DNA of 64,000 nucleotides from a bacterium. Its GTDB lineage: Bacteria; Cyanobacteriota; Sericytochromatia; S15B-MN24; UBA4093. Below are positions 1 through 6,606 of this stretch, in pieces. Made by a program: the position numbers and the translations under genes. Positions within the stretch are counted from its first letter, which is position 1; each line of letters begins with the position of its first letter. Below the pieces are notes generated by a model. The model saw nothing but the letters and a program-made list of their open reading frames with translations, did not search any database and was not told the origin of the DNA. Where the stretch lies: contig JAGIBK010000001.1 in assembly GCA_017744355.1 (NCBI GenBank), positions 124,001 through 188,000 on the forward strand. Direction: 5' to 3'.

Positions 1-282
1 GCGATCGGGTCGGCGAATCCAGTATCGAATGCGAGGGTCGGGGATGGGTATGGGGTCGCAAGGATGCATGGGGTCACTGCCGCGAAGTGGTTTCCAAGTT
101 TGAGCGAAACCGGGCGGACGAAGGCAAAGACGGCTTGCCTGTAGAAGCCAGGCAGGCCGTCTCAGTTGATTTACTCGATGCTTGTGGCATCCTGGATGTC
201 GTTCTGAGCGGCGGGACGGTCAACCCGAGAGACACCTTGCATGCCACAAGGGCTATCGATTTGGTTAATGAATTGCTTCTAG
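1..282. other. Left flank without a confident gene
   Basis: I see no gene here that I can support. A 71-codon frame starts at 87, but it crosses a strong hairpin (129-161) and runs into the insertion sequence. Without the insertion it would end four codons after the joint, giving about 66 residues with no recognisable family. The stretch is lower in GC than the rest of the window. Confidence 0.5.
129..161. repeat. Hairpin similar to the tRNA-Pro terminator
   Basis: Arms at 129-141 and 149-161 pair over 13 bases with one G-T wobble around the loop TAGAAGC. The element shares its core (GACGGC, GTAGAAGCCAGGC, GGCCGTC) with the terminator after tRNA-Pro at 2470-2502. Unlike that copy it has only three T residues next to it on the minus strand, so it is probably a decayed or duplicated copy rather than a working terminator. 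Confidence 0.6.
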
Positions 283-297
283 AGGCTGTACGGAAAG
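283..297 (+). repeat. Left terminal inverted repeat of the IS
   Basis: AGGCTGTACGGAAAG matches the complement of 1634-1648 at all 15 positions; identity stops at the next base. CTAG lies directly outside it. Confidence 0.85.
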
Positions 298-325
298 GCT
301 AGCGGAAGCTGGTCAAAATGGCTGA

Positions 326-357
326 AGTAAGATGGCCCCATATGGGGCCATCTTACT
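326..357. repeat. Perfect 32-bp palindrome, likely IS630 end-to-end junction
   Basis: The two 15-base arms AGTAAGATGGCCCCA and TGGGGCCATCTTACT are exact complements separated by TA. IS630/Tc1 elements insert at and duplicate TA, so this looks like the right end of one IS630 copy abutting the left end of another across a TA dinucleotide. The IS630-type start codon follows at 362. The reading as a junction is inference; the palindrome itself is directly visible. Confidence 0.7.
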
Positions 358-361
358 GTTC

Positions 362-733
362 ATGAAAGCGTACGAGCTCGTCCTGCGTGAACAGATCATC
401 GCCGCCTACTACGACGAAGGTGGCACGTATAAGGATGTCGCTGATCGCTTCGGCGTGAGCGTTAGCGCCGTGCGAGACTTCCTCCGCCGCTACCGTGAAG
501 AAGGGGACGTCTCTCCGAAACCTCACGGGGGCGGTCAGCGACCAAAACTCAAGGAATCCGAACGTGAGGTCCTGCGCCAGCTCAGGACGGAAGCCCCCAT
601 GCTGAGCATTGAGGCCTTGAACGTGAAGTTCCTCGAGGCCACTGGCACGACGATTAGTAGCCAGACCGTGTGGCGGGAGCTCAAGAAGTTGGGGTTCTCG
701 ACCGCTCCGATTCCTCGCAAGAAACAAAGCGAG
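362..733 (+). pseudogene. IS630-family transposase, N-terminal fragment
   Basis: The frame opens with MKAYELVLREQIIAAY and continues through a helix-turn-helix (VADRFGVSVSAVRDFL) and a second winged-helix-like part (TISSQTVWRELKKLGF), the usual N-terminal DNA-binding half of IS630-family transposases. The DDE catalytic half is missing. After about residue 125 similarity is lost; another frame (from about 722) reads on with an IS630-like tail before a stop, so the fragment is degenerate there. The frame stays open into the IS5-type transposase downstream, which makes a chimeric protein formally possible. The ATG at 332 lies inside the palindrome and adds an unlikely leader, so I prefer 362. 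Confidence 0.7.
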
Positions 734-805
734 CCACGTCCGCCATTCTCAAAGCAATCGAGAACCCACCGATGCAGGCAACGGTCTCCTGCTCCTGGAC
801 CCGGG

Positions 806-1629
806 CGTGATCAGGCCTATCCCAGTGATCTCACGGATGCGGAGTGGGCGGTGCTCGAACCCTTGATTCCGCAGGCCAAATCGGGCGGACGTCCGGCGGA
901 ATGGCCGAAACGAGAGATCGTCAACGCGATCCTCTACGTCTTGCGCGCTGGGTGCTCCTGGAGGATGCTGCCGCACGATTTTCCGCCCTACACCACGGTC
1001 TACGACTACTTCCGAGCGTGGCGGGACCAGGGGCTCTGGGAGCGGATCAACGCCGTGCTCGCTCAACGCCTGAGAGTCCTCGCCGGAAAGAACCCCGACC
1101 CCACGGGAGCCGTCGTCGATAGCCAATCGGCGAAGACGACCGAAAAAGGGGGGCCCGGGGTTACGACGGAGCCAAGCAGCTATCTGGCAGGAAGCGTCAC
1201 CTTGCGGTGGACACCACGGGGTTATTGATCAAAGCCCACGTCCATCCCGCCAATCAGAACGACCGTGAAGGCGCTCGGTGTCTGTTGTCTCGTCCAGCTG
1301 AAAGATTGAGGCGGCTCCAGGTGCTCTGGGTGGACCAAGGATACTCGGGTGCGCCATTCGTCACCTGGATGCAAGGCGCGTTCCCAGGCTGCGAGGTCAG
1401 GGTGACGACCCGGCAGCATCCCCATACCTGGATCGGTGCGGATGACGGCAAGGTGGAATTGTCTCGTCCTGATTTCGAGATCCTGCCTCGCCGTTGGGTT
1501 GTGGAGCGCACATTTGCCTGGTTAGGAAGAAACCGAAGGCTCAGCAAGGACTACGAGGGCCTCCCCGAAACCGAGGAGGCCCTCATCTACATGGCCATGG
1601 TCAATCTAATGCTTAGGAGGATCGCCTGA
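806..1629 (+). CDS. IS5-family transposase split by a -1 frameshift
   Basis: The first segment reads YPSDLTDAEWAVLEPLIP, then RPAEWPKREIVNAILYVL and GCSWRMLPHDFPPYTTVYDY, the standard N-terminal half of IS5-group transposases (DUF4096-type region). The second segment, in the -1 frame, supplies VDTTGLLIKAHVHPA, LWVDQGYSGAPF and RRWVVERTFAWLGRNRRLSK, with the catalytic DDE region (Y-(2)-R-(3)-E-(6)-R type signature). The switch is needed near 1146-1160, where the sequence is A5 G6 C3 G4. Rereading one C restores the expected PRGYDGAKQ. Some IS5 subgroups are known to make transposase by programmed frameshifting, so this may be functional rather than a lesion. No separate start codon is obvious; translation would enter from the IS630-derived frame. 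Confidence 0.8.
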
Positions 1630-1633
1630 GGAG

Positions 1634-1648
1634 CTTTCCGTACAGCCT
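1634..1648 (-). repeat. Right terminal inverted repeat of the IS
   Basis: The complement of this stretch is identical to 283-297. CTAG follows at 1649-1652. Confidence 0.85.
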
Positions 1649-1712
1649 CTAGGATGAGTTCCCTTTGGGAAAGAGTGCCTCATTGGGAATTAGAATGTGG
1701 CTCGCCTGTTCG

Positions 1713-2372
1713 TCAGAGGTGTGATCGGACGAGGGCTTCCAACTCATCGATAGATGCGCCAAGGTCTGGCAGCTTGTCGTCATTTCGATAGCGATCCAAA
1801 TCGGCAAGGTGCTTGAGGAGCCCCCGCAAGTGCTTTGTCACCCCGTCTTGGTCAGGATGGGGACAGCACGAACACGTTAGGTGACCATAGTCGTGCCACA
1901 GCCACTGCAACCTTCCGGAGATGTACCAGTCTCGGGAAAGTAGATCTTCGGGGTCAAGTGCAATTGCCAGTTCGAACAGCTCAAGAGCGCTATCCGGGAG
2001 CCCGTTCGCGACCAGAAGTGCGTGTACTTCATGGTTGTGCTCAAGCTGGCCAAGCCACCTCACGGCCCGAGGGTTGTTGGACTTTGCTTCCGGAATCAAC
2101 AGCTTGACAAGGTGCAGAGTTAGCGGGTGTCTGAGCTTGAAGGCCGGTTGTTGGGAGTGAGCCAGTACGACGCTGCAAAAGTTTTCCGCCCAAGCCTGTT
2201 GCTGCACCAATGGTTGCGATGTTAGCTCTTGAAGGAAAGCATCCAGCGTCACTTTCCAGGCGCGCTTGTCATTGCGAGCTTCGCGTTCAAGGTAATCGCG
2301 CCAGAGTTGGGCTGTGCGGTCTGACAACCCTGTTCCAAGCATCGTGATGTCTGATCTCGATGAAGCTGTCAT
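1713..2372 (-). CDS. Hypothetical protein, accessory
   Basis: A 219-residue soluble protein with no signal peptide or membrane segment. I do not recognise a family. It is rich in Leu, Asp and His, looks mostly helical, and has a short Cys pair (CSCC, about residue 167-170) that could bind metal or be incidental. An internal ATG eleven codons in (MLGTGLSDRTAQ) is an alternative start. Base composition is lower in GC than the core genes to the right, and it sits between an IS and tRNA-Pro, so it is probably horizontally acquired. No partner gene is in view. Confidence 0.6.
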   Translation of the reverse strand: MTASSRSDITMLGTGLSDRTAQLWRDYLEREARNDKRAWKVTLDAFLQELTSQPLVQQQAWAENFCSVVLAHSQQPAFKLRHPLTLHLVKLLIPEAKSNNPRAVRWLGQLEHNHEVHALLVANGLPDSALELFELAIALDPEDLLSRDWYISGRLQWLWHDYGHLTCSCCPHPDQDGVTKHLRGLLKHLADLDRYRNDDKLPDLGASIDELEALVRSHL

Positions 2373-2460
2373 AGAGTTTTAATTCCTCTAAGGTCTGTTT
2401 TCGAACCCGATGTGACCAGGTTCCCGAAAGTCGGGTTAGCCAGAACTCTATAACCGCGGA

Positions 2461-2502
2461 AAAAGAAAGACGGCCAGCCCGTAGAAGCCAGGCTGGCCGT
2501 CT
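2461..2502 (-). terminator. Rho-independent terminator of tRNA-Pro
   Basis: Arms at 2470-2480 and 2492-2502 form a perfect 11-bp GC-rich stem. On the minus strand it is followed by TTTCTTTTT (2461-2469). It lies about 20 bases beyond the tRNA 3' end, in the right orientation. Confidence 0.85.
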
Positions 2503-2523
2503 ATTCTATCCTCTTGCGAGGAG

Positions 2524-2597
2524 TCGGAGCGGCGGGATTCGAACCCACGACCCCCACTACCCCAAAGTGGTGCGCTACCAAGCTGCGCTACGCCCCG
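2524..2597 (-). tRNA. tRNA-Pro (anticodon GGG)
   Basis: The minus strand folds into a full cloverleaf. The acceptor stem is CGGGGCG paired with CGCTCCG, with discriminator A; C1-G72 is a proline tRNA feature. The D arm begins TAGCGCAGC. The anticodon stem CCACT/AGTGG encloses TTGGGGT, which places GGG at positions 34-36, and the T arm contains GGTTCGAATCC. CCA is not encoded (CTC follows). It reads codon CCC (and CCU by wobble). Confidence 0.95.
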
Positions 2598-2783
2598 AAA
2601 TTATGTTTCGGAAATTTGTTAACCATTTAGTTAACTGGGGTTATGCTTGGTTTGACCAAGCAAATTGAATATAACAAACTGACCCACGATTGGCAAGGGG
2701 GAAGTTCGTGGGAAAATGAGAAAACATCTCGCCTTGCGGGATCCTATCGGCGGAAACCCTTACGCACAGAGGGCCGGGGGCAA
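2598..2783. other. AT-rich spacer upstream of tRNA-Pro
   Basis: No gene is seen. The stretch is clearly AT-richer than its surroundings and must hold the tRNA-Pro promoter on the minus strand, though no clean -35/-10 pair stands out. It contains a perfect 7-bp inverted repeat GCTTGGT-TTG-ACCAAGC (2645-2661) and two copies of GTTAAC near 2620-2635, either of which could be regulatory. Confidence 0.4.
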
Positions 2784-3617
2784 TCAAATCCCAAAGACCG
2801 CTTCCCCCAGCAGTTCGGCTTGCTCCCCTGGTGCCAGGATGCGCACCCTCACGTCCGCGATGGAGAGAGGCTTGGTTGCCGCTGGGCGCCCCATCGGGCG
2901 CACGAGCGTCACCGTGCCCTGGCCGCTAACCTCTGCCCGCCCATCCGGCGTCACGACAAGGGCCGTCTTTGGCTCGAGGCCAATTCCCAGGACGGGCGAA
3001 CGGTGCACGGTCGCTTCGACCAGGCGCCCGAAGCCCCCTCGATCCGTGAAGTGGGCATCGACAACGGCACTTTCGAGCAGGCCAAAGCCCGCTCCAAGCA
3101 TTGGATGGAAGGTCGCCTTCTCGTTGCCGAGGATCGCAAGGTCGCCCCAGACCATGGCCCCGCTTCCCATCCCCGCGATGACGGCGCCACGCCGCCAAGC
3201 GCCTTGCAGCGCGCCTTGCCACGAAGGCTTGCTCAGCGTTTTCAGGATCTTGCGGGGATCGCCTCCCGGCAGGAAGAAGCCTGTCGCCTGGTGGAAGGTG
3301 GCCGCCTGAGCCGCACTTGGTTCGCCAGTGGGGATGACGACTTGCACATCCCTGGCCCCGAGCCGCTTGAAGTAGGTCTGGTAGGTCTTGCCGACGGTTC
3401 CAGGGGCTTCCGAAGCCGCCGGCACGATGACCAGGCGCGCCCTGTCACCACCTGCGAGTTGCAAGATTCGACGCCCAATCGCCTCTTGGTCCGCACCGTC
3501 GCTCATGAGGACGAAGGGCCCTCCTGCAAATGCGCGGCGTGGCGCCTCAGCAGCCTGCATGGGGTGAGCCGCCGAGACCAGGCAAAGGGCGCAGGCGATC
3601 GCAACTGCTGGACGCAT
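2784..3617 (-). CDS. Cyanophycinase-like S51 peptidase, secreted
   Basis: A 277-residue protein starting with a Sec signal peptide (residues 1-23, ending near MQAAEA). The body matches the cyanophycinase/peptidase S51 fold: the FFLPGGDPRKIL region, a nucleophile-elbow region IAGMGSGAMVWG, and DAHFTDRGGFGRLVEA with the conserved His. Cyanophycinases hydrolyse the Asp-Arg storage polymer; this one would act in the periplasm or outside. The usual elbow is G-x-S-x-G. Here it reads G-M-G-S-G, so the catalytic Ser position appears to be Gly, with a Ser one residue later, which questions peptidase activity. The SD AGGAGG lies five bases before the ATG. No cyanophycin synthetase is nearby. Confidence 0.8.
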   Translation of the reverse strand: MRPAVAIACALCLVSAAHPMQAAEAPRRAFAGGPFVLMSDGADQEAIGRRILQLAGGDRARLVIVPAASEAPGTVGKTYQTYFKRLGARDVQVVIPTGEPSAAQAATFHQATGFFLPGGDPRKILKTLSKPSWQGALQGAWRRGAVIAGMGSGAMVWGDLAILGNEKATFHPMLGAGFGLLESAVVDAHFTDRGGFGRLVEATVHRSPVLGIGLEPKTALVVTPDGRAEVSGQGTVTLVRPMGRPAATKPLSIADVRVRILAPGEQAELLGEAVFGI

Positions 3618-3744
3618 GAAAACCTCCTGTCACGCGGGTTCGACGCCGCGAAGGCAGGTCCAGGATAAGAGAGGAATGTGCCGTCCGTGTTGCAGGGAGC
3701 GAGGCCAGAGATTACATCGGCTTTCGCGCCAGGTGAGAACGCGC

Positions 3745-4638
3745 TTACGGTTTCGGTGGCCAGGGGGCCGGCAGAGCAGGGGCATGGCCATCGCCGCCCC
3801 AAGGGGTGCGCGTCGGCTTGGGCGACGGGCGCCGGGTAGGTGCAGGGGACGGGGTGGCGCTCGGCGGTGACGGCGTCGGCGAAGGCGCTTCGGTATCCAT
3901 GGTCAGGGCCGTCCCGAGGCGCGTGCCGATCGCCTCCGGGTCCTGGCTTGTGCCTGCCAGGGCCTGTCCCGCGAGCCGATCGGCCGTCTGAGCGACTTGG
4001 CGCATCAAGGCATTGGCGGTCGCGAGTTCTTGGAACTGAGCATCGAAGCTTTGGCCGGCTCTCTCGGTCGTTCGCGTGTCGAGCTGCTTCAGGACGCGGG
4101 CGAGCTTGGGACGTGGCACGCCGGCGAAGCCCGCCCCGAAGGTCACACGCTCGGCTTCGCCTACCGAGAGGGCCCCCGCGAGCGGCGCGACGGTGCTGCC
4201 TGCCGAGAGGGTGCGGGTGCCGGGGACCATCGGCTGGGTGGTGGTGGCGATCAGGCCAAAGATACGCCCCCAGGCGTCTTTCACCACGACTTGCAGCAAG
4301 ACGGGTTGCGAGGCAGGAGGGAGCGCCAGGCTGAAGCGGCCCTCGGGGCTGGTGCGCGCTTGCGCGAGCACGCGGCCGCTTGCCGGATCGATCGCTTCGA
4401 CGGTCTGCACGTCGGGCAAGGTGGTTGCAATCCCTCGGGCGTCGAGCGGCTTCAGGGGGATGCTGTTGGTAAAGGGCGTGCTCTGGGTGAAGGGGGTGCC
4501 GTTGGTGAAGGCGGGAGGCAGCACGACCTGACCCTCGATGTGACCGGCACCGCTCGGTGGGGTGGCTGTCGGTTGACCGCAGGCGCCGAGGAACAGCAGG
4601 GTGAGTAACCCGTAACCGAGGAAATGTGCCTGTTTCAC
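3745..4638 (-). CDS. Hypothetical lipoprotein with Pro-rich tail
   Basis: 297 residues with a lipoprotein signal (GLLTLLFLGAC, Cys about residue 20). Residues about 30-130 look like a carboxypeptidase-regulatory or beta-sandwich domain (GHIEGQVVLPP, then SPEGRFSLALPPASQPVLLQV), followed by a helical region (about 170-240) and a Pro/Ser/Thr-rich tail typical of an extended linker. Function unknown. Its start overlaps the stop of the upstream TPR gene by four bases, so the two are translated as a unit. Confidence 0.75.
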   Translation of the reverse strand: MKQAHFLGYGLLTLLFLGACGQPTATPPSGAGHIEGQVVLPPAFTNGTPFTQSTPFTNSIPLKPLDARGIATTLPDVQTVEAIDPASGRVLAQARTSPEGRFSLALPPASQPVLLQVVVKDAWGRIFGLIATTTQPMVPGTRTLSAGSTVAPLAGALSVGEAERVTFGAGFAGVPRPKLARVLKQLDTRTTERAGQSFDAQFQELATANALMRQVAQTADRLAGQALAGTSQDPEAIGTRLGTALTMDTEAPSPTPSPPSATPSPAPTRRPSPKPTRTPWGGDGHAPALPAPWPPKP

Positions 4639-5993
4639 CGGCTCGCTTCCCTTGTCGCGAGGCGTGCTTCGAGGGCGAGAGCCTCGACGCGCTCAGGCTT
4701 GGCGCCCAGTTGCTCGAACTCATGCAAGGCCAGCATCAGGCTCTCGCGGGCGCGATCGCGCTGCTTGCGCGCGAGTTGCAGGTGGGCGGTCTCCAGGTGG
4801 CCTCGGGCGATCTCGAAGCGTGAGCCCACGTGCTCCAAATGGTTGAGCGCGAGCCCGAGAGCCTCTTGTGATTCGCTCAGATTGCCCGCGAGTCGCTCCA
4901 GGCGCGCGAGCAACAGGTGAGCGGCGCCCTGCTGGAGGACGTTGCGGGTGCGGCGGGCGTCTTCCAGTGCCTGGCGCAGCTGCTGCCGCGCTTCGTCGGT
5001 CTCGCCCGCAACCATCAGGGCCTGCGCGAGCCCGATGAGCCCCTCGGTCCTCAGCTCGGCCGCGCCTGAGACCTCGATGAGCCGCAGCCCGCGCCGGAAG
5101 CCCTCGATCGCCTCGGGGATCTTGCCCGCTCGTAGCCAGGCGCACGCGAGCGCGCAGCGCGAGGCGCCGGACCCGAAGCGATCACCGAGCTGGTTGCGCA
5201 GCGCGAGTGCGCGGGCGTGGTGGGCTTCGGCCTCGCGGAAGTCACCCCGGTTGGCCGCGAGGTTCCCCAGGTTGTTCTCGAGCGACGCCTCGCGATCGGG
5301 AAGCTTCAGCTTGCGGTAGTAGCCGAGGCTCTCGTGGTAGCAGCGATCCGCTTCCTCCCAGTCGCCCCGATCCAGATGGACGTTGCCCAGGTTGTTGAGG
5401 CTCGCCGCCTGGCCTGCGAGGTCGTTGGCCTGCTTGCGCTGAGCGAGGGCCGCGGCGTGGGCCCCGAGCGCTTCGTCCAGGCGCCCGAGACGGTAGAAGT
5501 TGATCCCGCGCAGGCTGTGCGCGAGGCCTTCGAGGGCCGGGTTCGCCTCGCTGCCGAGGGTGCGCTGGGCCTCGGCGCCGAGATCGAGGCTGGTCGGGTA
5601 GTTGCCCAGGTAGTGGTAGACCCAGGCCTGGTCCAGCGACAGCTTGGCGCGCTCGGCGGCGGTGAGGGCCTGGGCGAGCTCGCGGCTGGCCACCCCGAAG
5701 TGGGTGAGCGCCCCGGCGAAGTCGCCGCGCGCCATGCATAGCTCCGCGAGCAGCCGCGAGAGCACGCCGAGGGCCAGCTCGCGCCGGCAACTGCCGCGGC
5801 GCAGGTGGGCCTGGGAAACGCCGTGGCGCAGGGCGACGCCCTTCTCGTCGATGCTCTTGCCTTCCAGCTCTTGCCGCAGGGCAGCCTCGAGGCTCTGGAC
5901 GTCTGCGATCTCGCGATCGATGAAGGCGCTGATGAGTGGTCTCATGCGCGTTTTGAGCAAGCAGTAATCGTCAGGATGGCCATAGGACGCCAT
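4635..5993 (-). CDS. TPR repeat protein
   Basis: About 452 residues, nearly all tetratricopeptide repeats from residue 75 onward; clear units include ASLNNLGNVHLDRGDWEEAD and ASLENNLGNLAANRGDFREA. No signal peptide, so it is probably a cytoplasmic scaffold. Residues 1-60 are helical and not a known catalytic domain. The first ATG (5993) lacks a clear SD, and a second Met about 16 codons in (MRPLISAFIDREI) is an equally good start. It is co-transcribed with the lipoprotein that follows, to which it may be functionally linked. Confidence 0.85.
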   Translation of the reverse strand: MASYGHPDDYCLLKTRMRPLISAFIDREIADVQSLEAALRQELEGKSIDEKGVALRHGVSQAHLRRGSCRRELALGVLSRLLAELCMARGDFAGALTHFGVASRELAQALTAAERAKLSLDQAWVYHYLGNYPTSLDLGAEAQRTLGSEANPALEGLAHSLRGINFYRLGRLDEALGAHAAALAQRKQANDLAGQAASLNNLGNVHLDRGDWEEADRCYHESLGYYRKLKLPDREASLENNLGNLAANRGDFREAEAHHARALALRNQLGDRFGSGASRCALACAWLRAGKIPEAIEGFRRGLRLIEVSGAAELRTEGLIGLAQALMVAGETDEARQQLRQALEDARRTRNVLQQGAAHLLLARLERLAGNLSESQEALGLALNHLEHVGSRFEIARGHLETAHLQLARKQRDRARESLMLALHEFEQLGAKPERVEALALEARLATREASR

Positions 5994-6051
5994 TCTAAAC
6001 CGGCGATGCGGTCCAAAAAAAGAGACGACTAGGCCTTATTTTTGCAGAGGG

Positions 6052-6588
6052 TTAGATCAGCAGGTCGAGCAGCAAGCCCCGGATCTCGTTGATGGAGGCG
6101 GCGATGTCGATGGCTTGCGCCTGTCCGTTCAGGATGCTGTCGGTGAGCGCGGCGAGCTTGTCGTCCAATTGCTTGAGGATCAGCAGCGTCCGGTTGCGCC
6201 GGTCGGTGCGCTTCTCCATCTTGCCGAGCTTGTCGTTGATCGACTTGAGGAAGCGTCGGATCGCGTCGCGGAAGTGCGCCACGTGCGCGGGGGTCGGGCT
6301 CTTGAGCAGCAGCTTGGCCTGCGTGTCCACGTCGGCGATGAAGGCCTCGACGCTCTGGGGCTGCTGGGCCGAGCGGGTGGCCTCGAACTGCTGGGCGAAG
6401 GTGCCCAAGGGGTTCGCCGCGCGCGCCGAGCCAGGCCCGAGCGGGCCGAGGCCCTTGCCGGGCTCGTTGGGAAACATTTCGCCGATGCGGATCATACCGG
6501 GCATATACCCTGAATCCCTGTTAAGGATTCGCAAAGGACTATCGCTTGTTTTGAACCGCGCGAATTTGCTAGGATCGAGCTTCCCCAT
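6052..6588 (-). CDS. YaaR-family (DUF327) protein
   Basis: 178 residues. The C-terminal two thirds (SVEAFIADVDTQAKLLLKSP, then FRDAIRRFLKSINDKL, KRTDRRNRTLLILKQLDDKL and INEIRGLLLDLLI) match the all-helical YaaR/DUF327 pattern, described mainly in Firmicutes and spirochaetes and of unknown function. The N-terminal 60 residues are Pro/Gly-rich and probably disordered. It is transcribed away from the helicase gene with only 18 bases between the two starts, so its 5' end contains the helicase promoter. Confidence 0.75.
   Translation of the reverse strand: MGKLDPSKFARFKTSDSPLRILNRDSGYMPGMIRIGEMFPNEPGKGLGPLGPGSARAANPLGTFAQQFEATRSAQQPQSVEAFIADVDTQAKLLLKSPTPAHVAHFRDAIRRFLKSINDKLGKMEKRTDRRNRTLLILKQLDDKLAALTDSILNGQAQAIDIAASINEIRGLLLDLLI
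6546..6575 (+). promoter_or_regulatory. Candidate sigma-70 promoter for the UvrD-like helicase
   Basis: TTGTTT (6546-6551) and TAGGAT (6570-6575) are 18 bases apart and lie 31 bases before the helicase ATG, which has the SD GAGAGG. The site sits inside the start of the divergent YaaR-like gene. Confidence 0.5.
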
Positions 6589-6606
6589 TCCGTTCGAGAG
6601 GTTGCC

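Larger units (their letters stand above)
283..1648 (+). mobile_element. IS5-family insertion sequence carrying an IS630 remnant
   Basis: The element is bounded by perfect 15-bp inverted repeats (AGGCTGTACGGAAAG at 283-297 and its complement at 1634-1648) and flanked by CTAG on both sides (279-282, 1649-1652), a likely target duplication. At 1366 bp it is longer than a simple IS5 element of the same transposase type, because about 450 bp of IS630-family sequence (palindromic end junction plus the 5' part of a transposase gene) lies between the left repeat and the IS5 transposase. It inserted close to the 3' end of a short reading frame. Whether it is still mobile depends on the frameshift described for the transposase. 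Confidence 0.85.

Noticed and set aside
87..302. 71-codon open frame at the left end
   Set aside because: It spans a strong hairpin, runs into the insertion sequence and has no recognisable similarity; not supported as a gene.
2643..3668. 341-codon plus-strand frame opposite the cyanophycinase-like gene
   Set aside because: It is antisense to a protein with clear family motifs, signal peptide and SD.
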